Of a stretch of 64,000 nt of DNA, positions 1 to 7,274 are shown in pieces (position 1 is the stretch's first letter; every line of letters starts with the position of its first letter). The translations under genes and the position numbers were made by a program. Source of the stretch: Lentzea waywayandensis (GTDB lineage Bacteria; Actinomycetota; Actinomycetes; Mycobacteriales; Pseudonocardiaceae); assembly GCF_900115955.1 (NCBI RefSeq), contig NZ_FOYL01000006.1, positions 29,849 to 93,848 of the forward strand, written 5' to 3'. The notes under the pieces are model-generated. The model ran no database searches. It was not told the DNA's origin and was given only the letters and a program-made list of their open reading frames with translations.

Positions 1-347
1 TGGCTGGAGGCCCGTGGGAGCAGGCGGCGCCGAGCATGTCGTCTGACCTGCGGTGTCAGGGGTGTGGTGATGGTCGGCGGTCCGACCGGGCGGGGCTGGG
101 GAGGTGGATCGCGAGGCGGGTGAGGTGGCTGGAGGCCCGTGGGTGCAGGCGGCGCTGGGCGCGCCTCGGAACCAGCGGTCGGGCAAGCGCGAGTTCCGGT
201 GCAACTCGCGCGGGAGCCCACTGGCGCACGTCGCCCGGTGGACGCGTGCAGCGTGAAGGAAGCCCCCGCAGATCGGTGGTGCTGCCCGCGCGGCACCGAA
301 CGCGACTCCGCTCACCTGAGGCGACACGCGTCGCAAGCGTCGGGTCG
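1..347. other. gene-free stretch with an imperfect 30-bp repeat
   Basis: I see no convincing gene here. The open frames on the + strand are Arg/Gly-rich and show no recognisable domain. A roughly 30-bp sequence beginning tggctggaggcccgtggg occurs at position 1 and again at 126. The spacing of 125 bp is not a multiple of three, so the repeat is not a repeated peptide in a single reading frame. The stretch lies downstream of the AbiEi-like gene and may hold the end of a gene outside the window. Confidence 0.4.
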
Positions 348-890
348 TCAGGTCGGGTAGAGGTGGCCTAAGGCCTGCCTGACCAGCGCCGTTCCCCTCC
401 GGCTGCTCACCCGCAGCTCCTCCAGCAACTCCGCCGGCGAGCACAGCCGCGCCCCCACCACGGCGTCGAGGATCTCCACGACGGCGCGTGGGTTCAGCTC
501 CCGCCGGGCCAGGTCCAGGGCAGCCCGGGCAGGGGCGGCGAGCCTCAGCCCGTGGCGCTCCACCACGTCCGGCGGGCGGCTGGTGCGTTCGAGCAGAATC
601 CACGGATGTGCTCTTCGCGCATTACTTCCCGCGAGCACGTGAATGTGCCGTGGAAGAGAAAGCACGGCGCCTTGGCGAACCAACGCGTCGGCTCCCGTGA
701 TCACCGAGGAAGGCCCGGCAAAGGAAAGAACAGCGCGAAGCCGATCGAGCCGGGTCGGTGGGGACGGCTTGGTCAGAACGACGCCGGGCAGCAGCTGCTG
801 CCACGACCCGGCGGGGGTGCAGTGCCGCAGGATCTCTCGTGCGGAGATGCCGGATTTGCGCAGCTCAGCGGTGGTCGCGATGTGTGTCAT
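348..890 (-). CDS. AbiEi-antitoxin-domain-like protein, short form
   Basis: The 180-residue product begins like the actinobacterial family annotated as type IV toxin-antitoxin AbiEi-domain proteins: an N-terminal winged-helix-like segment (about residues 1-45, with GISAREILRH), then the typical stretch with ITGADALVRQGA and a LAAPARAALDLARRE helix. Many family members are about 280-300 residues long and continue into a DUF559/Vsr-like nuclease-fold domain. This one stops after about 180 residues, so it is a short form or has lost that domain. Start ATG at 890, with only a weak ribosome binding site. No cognate AbiEii nucleotidyltransferase lies in the window, so a toxin-antitoxin role is not supported. 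It is probably an orphan DNA-binding or housekeeping protein. Confidence 0.6.
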   Translation of the reverse strand: MTHIATTAELRKSGISAREILRHCTPAGSWQQLLPGVVLTKPSPPTRLDRLRAVLSFAGPSSVITGADALVRQGAVLSLPRHIHVLAGSNARRAHPWILLERTSRPPDVVERHGLRLAAPARAALDLARRELNPRAVVEILDAVVGARLCSPAELLEELRVSSRRGTALVRQALGHLYPT

Positions 891-975
891 GTGTTCATCG
901 TGGTGCAGTGGAACGCGGGCGAACCGGGGCTGAAGTCAACCTGTGGACAACTTCGCCTGGGTTCACCCGGACGAG

Positions 976-2286
976 TTAGTCGTCGAATCCCGGCTGCCAG
1001 CGCGCGACGATTTCGCGTGCGGTCACATGGGCGTCCAGCTGGCAGAGAATGCCCGTCGCTCCCATTGTCACGCGGTGAATCAGCAGGTATTGCGGCGGCA
1101 GGTTCAGCGAGCGGCCCGTCTGCGAGTCCGGGCTGCGCAGGTCGCCCACGCGTTCGGCCTGCGACTGGAGCCAGCGGCGGGTGAAGTGGAACGACTCGGT
1201 GCGCAGCGGCTCCACGAACGGCGCCAGGTAGCCGAGCACGTCCTCGCCGTGCAGTTCCATGCCCTCGCGGATGAAGTTCTCGGTGCGCAGCAGCTCGACC
1301 AGGTCGGCGGAGCGGCCGTCCAGTGCCAGCCTGGTCATCAGGCCCAGCGTCTTCGGCAGGCCGTCGGGCAGGCGGGCGACGGCGCCGAAGTCGAGCACGC
1401 GCAGCCGGCCGTCGTCGCCCAGCATGAAGTTGCCGGGGTGCGGGTCGGCGTGCAGCAGGCCCGAGCGCGACGGAGCGGAGAAGTGGAACTCGGCGAGGAG
1501 CTGGCCTGCCTGGTCGCGGTCCTCGGCGGTGCCCTCGCGGATGATGTGGGACAGGCCCACACCCGATGTCCACTCGGTCACCATGACCTTGGGCGACGAG
1601 GCGATGACGCGGGGGACCAGCACGTGCGGGTCGTTCTCGAAGGCCTTCGCGAACGTGCGCTGGTTCGCGGCCTCGTCGCGGTAGTCGAGCTCCTCCAGGT
1701 ACCTGTCGCGCAGCTCCTCCAGCAGCGGGCGCACGTCGGTGCCGGGCATGATCGCCTGCAACAACCGGCTGAACCGCAGCAGTTGCTTCAGGTCGGCGCG
1801 CAGGGCCTCGTCCGCGCCGGGGTACTGGACCTTCACCGCCACGTCGCGGCCGTCGTGCCACACGGCGCGGTGCACCTGGCCGATGGACGCCGACGCGGCC
1901 GGGTTGTCGTCGAACTCCTGGAAGCGCTTCGTCCAGGACGCGCCGAGTTGTTCGGCGAGCACGCGGTGGGTGGTGCGGGCGGGCATCGGCGGGGCCGCGG
2001 TCTGGAGCTTCGTCAGCGCCTCGCGGTACGGGGCCGCCAGCTCGTCCGGAACCGCCGCCTCGAACACGCTCAGGGCCTGGCCGAACTTCATCGCTCCGCC
2101 CTTGAGCTGGCCCAGCACCGCGAAGACCTGTTCCGCCGTCTTGGCCGTCACCTCGGCGTTGACCTCGTCGGCCGCGCGTCCGGTCAGTCGCTTCCCCCAG
2201 CCGCCGACAACCCGGCCGGCCACCCCGAGCGGGAGGCTCGCCAGCTTGGCGGTGCGCTGCACGGCCTTGCGCGGAATCTCGGTCAC
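976..2286 (-). CDS. ABC1/AarF/UbiB-family atypical kinase
   Basis: The 436-residue product carries the hallmarks of the ABC1 (UbiB/ADCK) atypical protein-kinase-like family. These are the KxGQ segment (KGGAMKFGQALS, about residues 62-73), the Ala-rich nucleotide loop replacing the glycine loop (AASASIGQVHRA), the VKVQYPG lysine strand, the catalytic-loop motif HADPHPGNFML and the metal-binding VLDFGAV. Family members are linked to quinone or lipid homeostasis and bind ATP. The substrate here is unknown. Start GTG at 2286 overlaps the stop of the upstream ThiF-like gene by 4 nt (GTGA), indicating translational coupling. The same pair is found in mycobacteria (Rv3196-Rv3197), where the kinase is upstream of whiB7. 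No whiB7 is visible here. Confidence 0.88.
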   Translation of the reverse strand: MTEIPRKAVQRTAKLASLPLGVAGRVVGGWGKRLTGRAADEVNAEVTAKTAEQVFAVLGQLKGGAMKFGQALSVFEAAVPDELAAPYREALTKLQTAAPPMPARTTHRVLAEQLGASWTKRFQEFDDNPAASASIGQVHRAVWHDGRDVAVKVQYPGADEALRADLKQLLRFSRLLQAIMPGTDVRPLLEELRDRYLEELDYRDEAANQRTFAKAFENDPHVLVPRVIASSPKVMVTEWTSGVGLSHIIREGTAEDRDQAGQLLAEFHFSAPSRSGLLHADPHPGNFMLGDDGRLRVLDFGAVARLPDGLPKTLGLMTRLALDGRSADLVELLRTENFIREGMELHGEDVLGYLAPFVEPLRTESFHFTRRWLQSQAERVGDLRSPDSQTGRSLNLPPQYLLIHRVTMGATGILCQLDAHVTAREIVARWQPGFDD

Positions 2287-3083
2287 TCGGCCATGTTATG
2301 TGCGGAGCACTGACAGTCAGGGTGCGGATACCAGCTTCGCCTCTCAGCGACGCCCGCCGCGAGGTCGAGTTCGAGAGTGGCGTTCAGCACGGGCGGCGGG
2401 GCCAGGTCGCGACCGCGGACGTAGATCAACGACTCCAGGATCTGCGCCACGGCCAGCGCCGCCGTTCCCGACGCGAACAGCACGTCGGTGGAGGCCGGTC
2501 GGTTCGCGAGCTGCGCGGCGATGACGGGCCACGCCGGATCCTGGTCGGCGCGGTGCAGGTCCGCGCAGTTCAAGCACGAAGAACGGCCAGGCAGCACCAA
2601 CGGTCCGACGATGCCCACGCCCTCACGAACGCGCACGGCCAGATGCGGCGTCCGGAACGCCATCAGGGTGCTCACCAGGTTCGGATCGGGGACCTGCGTC
2701 GCCGCCAGCACCGTCAGATCGGCGTTGTGCGCGAGCTGAACGCTGGACACGGCCAGAAGCGAAGTGATGGAGAGGGCGAGGTGCCCGGACCCGTGGACCG
2801 CGGCCGTCCCGCCCCTCGACAGCGAGCCGTCGTCGAGCAGACCGGCTTCTTCGAGTGAGACGAGAACTTCACTCAGCTGGGTGGGGTCCTCGCCCCGGGA
2901 TTTCAGTCTTTCACCCAGTTCAGCGACGGTGTGGCGGCCGTCGAGGGTGATCAGTTCGTCGACCACCGCCTCGGGCAGCGAGTCGATCACGACGGCGTGC
3001 TTCGGGTCGGTGCCGACCTGGACGACGCCGGGGCCTCTGCGCACCACGGCCAGTCCTGCACGCACACGGGGTCTTGTGTCCAC
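2283..3083 (-). CDS. ThiF/cyclodehydratase-like conserved actinobacterial protein
   Basis: About 266 residues. The protein resembles the E1-like/ThiF-related proteins annotated as bacteriocin-cyclodehydratase-like and corresponds in position to Rv3196. Visible features are an N-terminal winged-helix-like region (DELITLDGRHTVAELGERL), a VHGSGHLALSI segment where a Rossmann glycine loop would lie, the CxxC-type pair SSCLNCADLHRADQDPAWP and a C-terminal HPDCQC. The four cysteines suggest a structural zinc. No precursor peptide or YcaO gene is nearby, so I infer a housekeeping role coupled to the ABC1 kinase, whose start it overlaps. I chose GTG at 3083. A longer frame from 3125 would translate the 3094-3120 hairpin, which looks like a terminator. 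Confidence 0.7.
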   Translation of the reverse strand: MDTRPRVRAGLAVVRRGPGVVQVGTDPKHAVVIDSLPEAVVDELITLDGRHTVAELGERLKSRGEDPTQLSEVLVSLEEAGLLDDGSLSRGGTAAVHGSGHLALSITSLLAVSSVQLAHNADLTVLAATQVPDPNLVSTLMAFRTPHLAVRVREGVGIVGPLVLPGRSSCLNCADLHRADQDPAWPVIAAQLANRPASTDVLFASGTAALAVAQILESLIYVRGRDLAPPPVLNATLELDLAAGVAERRSWYPHPDCQCSAHNMAE

Positions 3084-3092
3084 GACGGCAAG

Positions 3093-3121
3093 ACTGGCAG
3101 GGGGCGGGGCCCCCTGCCAGC
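3093..3121 (-). terminator. hairpin between DUF5679 gene and ThiF-like gene
   Basis: Perfect 11-bp inverted repeat, ctggcaggggg at 3094-3104 and ccccctgccag at 3110-3120, with a 5-nt loop. It lies just past the stop of the 3129-3284 gene on the minus strand. There is no long T tract, so it is either an actinobacterial-type terminator or an RNA-processing hairpin. Confidence 0.5.
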
Positions 3122-3128
3122 GCAAACG

Positions 3129-3284
3129 TCAGACCTTGGCCTTGCCGAGGATCCGCGTCATCTTCGTACCGCAGACAGGGCAGGTGCCCTTCGCCATGCG
3201 CCGCCCATTGGTCTCCTCGACGTTGCCGTCGAAGTCGCGCTTCTCGCGACACTTGACGCAGTAGCCGTTGTAGGTGTCGGCCAC
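3129..3284 (-). CDS. DUF5679-type small zinc-ribbon protein
   Basis: 51 residues: VADTYNGYCVKCREKRDF, then a glycine-poor linker and GTCPVCGTKMTRILGKA. Two CxxC knuckles (YCVKC and TCPVC) form an obvious zinc ribbon, and the overall sequence matches the small actinobacterial DUF5679 family. GTG at 3284 is chosen because agggagggg lies immediately upstream with good spacing and the family normally begins at ADTYNGYC. Extending to 3368 adds an unconserved basic peptide. Function unknown. Proteins of this size and fold are often RNA- or protein-binding. Confidence 0.8.
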   Translation of the reverse strand: MADTYNGYCVKCREKRDFDGNVEETNGRRMAKGTCPVCGTKMTRILGKAKV

Positions 3285-3479
3285 AGCCCCTCCCTTGCAG
3301 TTGTGAGTGCGGACACACTCGGGGACCTTGGCGCGACGGTACCTCCGCAGGCGTGCGAAACCGCGCATGTCGATCCCGCGCGTGTCCAGCCGCCGTTCGG
3401 TGGAACTTCACCCGCCGGGTGCGCGCCTGCCGCCGGTTGGGGGCCGAAAATTGTCGGTGGCGACGTTTACGGTGACTGC

Positions 3480-4007
3480 ATGGCCGAACCGCGGGTGGAA
3501 GTGCGGCGGAGCCCCCGGCGCCGCCGCATGGTCAGCGCGTACCGGGAGGGCGACACCGTCGTCGTCCTTCTGCCGGCACGGATGACCAAGGGGGAAGAGA
3601 AGCACTGGGTGGCGGAGATGTTGAGCCGCCTCCAGCGCAGTGAGACGCGCAGGAAGTCCCCTGCGCGCACATCGGACGAGGCGCTCATGGCGCGTTGCGC
3701 CGAACTGTCGGCGCGTTATCTCGACTCGCTGGCCGAACCGGTGAGCGTGCGCTGGGTGCCGCCCATGCGCACGCGCTGGGCGTCCTGCACGCCGACGGAG
3801 GGCACGATCCGCGTGTCCGAACGGCTGCGCGACGTGCCGCCGTGGGTGCTCGACTACGTGCTGGTGCACGAACTCGCGCACCTGCTGGTGCCAGGGCACG
3901 GCAAGGACTTCTGGGAGTGGGTCCACCGCTACCAGAAGACCGAGCGGGCCATGGGCTACCTGGAGGGACTCTCGGCCGCCGCAGGCCTGGGGATCTCAGA
4001 AGACTGA
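3480..4007 (+). CDS. YgjP/DUF45-type (M48-like) metallopeptidase
   Basis: 175 residues. The C-terminal half has the zinc metalloprotease helix VLVHELAHLLVPGHGKDFW, which includes HExxH plus the downstream His of the DUF45/SprT-like class. Before it come the conserved RWVPPMRTRWASCTP and IRVSERL segments typical of the YgjP family. The first 70 residues are basic and less conserved. Start ATG at 3480 begins MAEPRVEVRRSPRR. Longer upstream frames run across the neighbouring minus-strand genes and are not credible. The gene is convergent with the DUF2342 gene and shares a terminator with it. Cellular substrate unknown. Confidence 0.85.
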   Translation: MAEPRVEVRRSPRRRRMVSAYREGDTVVVLLPARMTKGEEKHWVAEMLSRLQRSETRRKSPARTSDEALMARCAELSARYLDSLAEPVSVRWVPPMRTRWASCTPTEGTIRVSERLRDVPPWVLDYVLVHELAHLLVPGHGKDFWEWVHRYQKTERAMGYLEGLSAAAGLGISED

Positions 4008-4061
4008 AGATCGACCACGAGAAACGCTCGGCGAGGGTGTGCGCGCCGAGCCCCGAACGCA

Positions 4062-4097
4062 ACGCGCCCGGTGAGGAAAGTTCCTCACCGGGCGCGT
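4062..4097. terminator. bidirectional terminator hairpin
   Basis: Perfect inverted repeat: acgcgcccggtgaggaa at 4062-4078 and its complement at 4081-4097, in practice a stem of about 15 bp with a small loop. It sits between the convergent genes ending at 4007 (+) and 4113 (-), so it can serve both. Confidence 0.85.
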
Positions 4098-4112
4098 CGT
4101 TCAGAAGAGGGG

Positions 4113-5414
4113 TCAGGCCTCGTCGGGCTTGTCGCCCTTCTCGCCGTCCTCGCGCATGGTGCGCTCCAGCTCGGCGATCGGGTCCTCGAGAGCCTTGCGG
4201 GTGTTGGTCAGGCGCTCGGCGAACTCCAGCGGGTCGTCGAGGTCCTCGGCGGTCGGGACGAGCTCGGCGTGCTCCCACACGCTGTCGCGCACCTCGACGC
4301 CGTGCTGGTCGCCGATGAGCTTCCACAGCGCCGAGGCGGCCCGCAGCTTGCGCGGGCGCAGTTCCAGGCCCACGAGCGTGGCGAACGTCTGCTCGGCCGG
4401 GCCACCGGAGGCTCGGCGACGGCGCAGCGTCTCGCGCAGGGCGGGAGCACCGGGAAGGCGATCGGAGACGGCGGCGTCGACCACGACGTCCACCCAGCCC
4501 TCGACGAGCGCGAGGAGCGTCTCGAGGCGGTTGAGCGCCGCCTTCTGCTCCGGGGTGGTCTGCGGCTCGAGCAGGCCCGAGCTCATGGCCTCCTCGATGG
4601 AGGCGGGGTTCGACGGGTCGATCTGGCCCGCGAGCTGCTCCAGTGCCGAGGTGTCGACCTTGATGCCCTTGGCGAACTCCTCGACGGTGTCGAGCAGGCG
4701 CTGCCGCAGCCACGGCACGTGCGTGAAGAGACGCTGGTGCGCGGCCTCGCGGGCGGCGAGGAACACCATCACCTCGGACGCGGGGCGCTCCAGGCCCTCG
4801 GTGAACTTCTCGATGTTCGCCGGCAGCAGAGCCGAGGTGCCCTCGGGCCCGAGCGGCAGGCCGACGTCGGTCGAGGTGAGCACCTCGGAGCCGAGCTGCG
4901 CCAGCGCGTTGCCGAGCTGGGAACCGAACGCCATGCCGCCCATCTGCCCGAGCATCGCGAGCAGCGGGCCGGCCGCCTGCTTCGCCTCGGCGGGCATCGC
5001 CTCGACCCACGCGCCGGACATGCGCTGCGCGACCGGGTCGCACAGGCGCTGCCAGGTGGGGATGGTGCGCTCGATCCAGTCGCGCGCCGTCCACGCCTGC
5101 GTCGTGCGGGTGCCCGCGGGCAGTGACGTGACCGGGTCCAGCCACATCTCGGCCAGGTGCACGGCGTCGGTGACCGCGCTCGACTGGTCGGAGGCGAACC
5201 CGATCGTGGTCGTCGTCGAGGACAGCTGCTGGAACGCGATCTGCTTGGCGAGGTCGTAGTTGACCGGCCCGCTCGACGACCCCGCGTTGCTCAGCATGGA
5301 GCCCAGCTGACTGAGCATGTTGCCCAGCTGGCTGAAGTCGAACGGGTTGTCTCCCGGCTTCCCGCTCTTGTCGTCGGGGTCGTGCGGGCTGAACCCGAAC
5401 GGCACGTCACTCAT
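4113..5414 (-). CDS. DUF2342 zinc-dependent metalloprotease-like protein
   Basis: 433 residues, usual length for the actinobacterial DUF2342/F420-associated putative hydrolase family and equivalent to Rv3195. Recognisable parts are the N-terminal Gly/Ser/Asn-rich linker with NPFDFSQLGNMLSQLGSML, the GMAFGSQLGNALAQLGSEV segment, the zinc-ligand-like motif REAAHQRLFTHVPWL (about residues 230-245), and the ALVEGWVDVVVDAAVSDRLPG segment whose Glu may be a third ligand. The tail is acidic (residues 410-433). The HxxxH arrangement is not a classical HExxH, so catalytic activity is an inference from the family name. Divergent from the PDZ protease with a very short intergenic region. Confidence 0.88.
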   Translation of the reverse strand: MSDVPFGFSPHDPDDKSGKPGDNPFDFSQLGNMLSQLGSMLSNAGSSSGPVNYDLAKQIAFQQLSSTTTTIGFASDQSSAVTDAVHLAEMWLDPVTSLPAGTRTTQAWTARDWIERTIPTWQRLCDPVAQRMSGAWVEAMPAEAKQAAGPLLAMLGQMGGMAFGSQLGNALAQLGSEVLTSTDVGLPLGPEGTSALLPANIEKFTEGLERPASEVMVFLAAREAAHQRLFTHVPWLRQRLLDTVEEFAKGIKVDTSALEQLAGQIDPSNPASIEEAMSSGLLEPQTTPEQKAALNRLETLLALVEGWVDVVVDAAVSDRLPGAPALRETLRRRRASGGPAEQTFATLVGLELRPRKLRAASALWKLIGDQHGVEVRDSVWEHAELVPTAEDLDDPLEFAERLTNTRKALEDPIAELERTMREDGEKGDKPDEA

Positions 5415-5458
5415 GCCTCTACCGTACGCGGATAGACATGGTCGTACGCTGTTCAGCC

Positions 5459-6538
5459 GTGAGTGAAACCGTCACGACCGCACCCCCACCCGCGCTCCCG
5501 CCGAGGGAACGCGGACTGACCCGCCGGACGTGGACGCTGATCGTCAGCTTCCTAGTGGTGGCGGCGCTCGGACTGCTCGGCGGTTTCGCCAGAGTCCCGT
5601 ACGTCGCGCTGGGCCCCGGCCCGACCTACGACGTGCTCGGCAAGGTCAAGGACACCGACGTCGTCTCGGTCGACGGCCAGGACACGTTCCCCACCAAGGG
5701 AACCCTGCGCATGACGACGGTCTCGCTCACCGACGACGTCTCGCTGTTCGGGGCACTGGGCCTGTGGTTGTCGGGCCGCTACGCCCTGGCGCCGCGCGAG
5801 GAGTTCTTCAAGCCCGGCGAGTCGGAGGAGGAGGTGCAGAAGAACAACGAGCTCGCGTTCAGCGAGTCGCAGACCTCCGCCGAGGTCGCCGCGCTGCACT
5901 ACCTCAAGTATCCCGGCATGGTGATCGCGAACCAGGTCACCAAGGGCAGCCCCGCGGAGAACGTCATCCCGCTCGGCGCCCGCATCATCTCGGTCAACGG
6001 CAAGCAGGTGCAGAGCGCCGCCGACGTGAGCAGCGCCCTGGAGAACACCAAGCCCGGCGACCGCATCGAGGTGGCGTTCGAGAAGGACGGCACCTCCCAG
6101 TCGACCCAGCTCACCCTCGGCACCCGAGACGACGGCCGCCCCGCGGGCTTCATCGGCATCTCGCCGGTGGACCGCGCCGACGTGCCGTTCAAAATCAAGA
6201 TCAGCCTGTCGGACGTCGGCGGCCCCTCGGCCGGCCTGATCTTCGCGCTGGCGATCGTCGACAAGCTGACGCCGGGCGAGCTCAACGGCGGCAAGGCCAT
6301 CGCGGGCACCGGTGAGATCGCGGCCGACGGCACGGTGAAGCCCATCGGCGGCATCGCCTTCAAGATGGTCGCCGCGAAGGAAGCGGGCGCGACGGCCTTC
6401 CTCGTCCCCGCCGCCAACTGCACGGACGCGAAGCAGCAGGCGCCGAGCGACCTCAGGCTGATCAAGGTCGAGAACCTCTCGGACGCCGTGTCGTCGCTGG
6501 AGGCGCTCAACGCCGGCAAGGACACGCCGAACTGCTGA
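5459..6538 (+). CDS. membrane-anchored PDZ domain Lon-like protease (YlbL type)
   Basis: 359 residues from GTG at 5459. Residues about 25-45 form one transmembrane helix (TLIVSFLVVAALGLLGGF), followed by the conserved PYVALGPGPTYDVLG. A PDZ domain (about 145-215) leads into a Lon S16 protease domain. The Ser-Lys dyad is visible: Ser257 in GGPSAG and Lys302 in GGIAFKMVAAKEAG, the latter at the position of the Lon catalytic lysine. The orthologue in mycobacteria is Rv3194c. Predicted to act outside the membrane or at its surface. The ATG at 5438 is in frame and would add seven residues. Neither start has a good Shine-Dalgarno, and a leaderless GTG at 5459 is plausible. Confidence 0.9.
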   Translation: MSETVTTAPPPALPPRERGLTRRTWTLIVSFLVVAALGLLGGFARVPYVALGPGPTYDVLGKVKDTDVVSVDGQDTFPTKGTLRMTTVSLTDDVSLFGALGLWLSGRYALAPREEFFKPGESEEEVQKNNELAFSESQTSAEVAALHYLKYPGMVIANQVTKGSPAENVIPLGARIISVNGKQVQSAADVSSALENTKPGDRIEVAFEKDGTSQSTQLTLGTRDDGRPAGFIGISPVDRADVPFKIKISLSDVGGPSAGLIFALAIVDKLTPGELNGGKAIAGTGEIAADGTVKPIGGIAFKMVAAKEAGATAFLVPAANCTDAKQQAPSDLRLIKVENLSDAVSSLEALNAGKDTPNC

Positions 6539-6586
6539 CAGCGGCCCACGAGCTGTCCGCTCGCCGCGAACACCAGGCAACGAGAT

Positions 6587-6620
6587 CACAACCCCGGCGC
6601 GAGTACGTGCCGGGGTTGTG
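6587..6620. terminator. terminator between PDZ protease and PPA1309 gene
   Basis: Inverted repeat cacaaccccggc (6587-6598) and gccggggttgtg (6609-6620) with a 10-nt loop, lying between convergent genes ending at 6538 (+) and 6641 (-). Likely bidirectional. Confidence 0.8.
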
Positions 6621-6640
6621 CCAGCCTGGGGGCGTGACGA

Positions 6641-7180
6641 CTAGGGCCGCAGCGTGGCGAGCAGGGCGTCGGTGAGGTTGGGCGCCAGCTCGGGGTGCTC
6701 GACGACCTCCTCGGGCACCTCGACCGTGCCGCGCAGCCGCAGCAGGCAGGAGACCGAGCCGTCGCGCAGCACCACCGCCACCAGGCGGGCCTCGCGCCGC
6801 GCCGGGTGTGCGGCCGCGAACTGGCGGGCCGCCTCGTCGTCCAGGTCGCCGTGGCTCAGTTCCGTCTCCGCCTCCGGGGGCAGCACGACGATCTCCTGGG
6901 CCAGGGCGCAGCCGGTGACGGCCGGGGGCCATTCGATGCCCGCGAGCGCGTCGGCCAGGTCGCCGTCCAGGGCGTCCTGGGCGATCGGGGTCAGCGGGCT
7001 CGACTCCGGGTCGAGCTGGCTGCGCAGCTCCGGCTGCTGGTCGATCAGGTCTGAGGTGGCCACGAGGGCGAAGAGTTGCGGAGGCTGCTCCCAGCCGCCT
7101 GCCGCTACGAACTCCTCAACCTCGCGGGCGACCGTCGGGAGGATGACCGCTGGCGTTTCACTCGCTGACACGCGTGTCAT
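6641..7180 (-). CDS. PPA1309-family conserved actinobacterial protein
   Basis: 179 residues. The pattern matches the PPA1309 family: an N-terminal helix EVEEFVAAGGWEQPPQLFALVATSDL, the PLTPIAQD segment, a core IEWPPAVTGCALAQEIVVLPP and a terminal VVLRDGSVSCLLRLRG followed by LAPNLTDALLATL. These proteins are soluble, of unknown function, and nearly always lie beside the UPF0182 gene, as here (divergent, 95 bp apart). Start ATG at 7180. Confidence 0.85.
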   Translation of the reverse strand: MTRVSASETPAVILPTVAREVEEFVAAGGWEQPPQLFALVATSDLIDQQPELRSQLDPESSPLTPIAQDALDGDLADALAGIEWPPAVTGCALAQEIVVLPPEAETELSHGDLDDEAARQFAAAHPARREARLVAVVLRDGSVSCLLRLRGTVEVPEEVVEHPELAPNLTDALLATLRP

Positions 7181-7274
7181 CGTAAGACTGCGGGCTTCAC
7201 GGGAACCCAGGGCGTCGTCCGTAGAGTTGGACTAAACGTACGTAACGAAATACCGCGATCCAGGAGCGTGCCTC

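Noticed and set aside
36..371. 111-codon + strand frame at the window start
   Set aside because: No ribosome binding site, Arg/Gly-rich, no domain, and it overlaps the gene-free repeat.
348..890. AbiE-type toxin-antitoxin system
   Set aside because: Only the antitoxin-like domain is present. There is no AbiEii partner adjacent.
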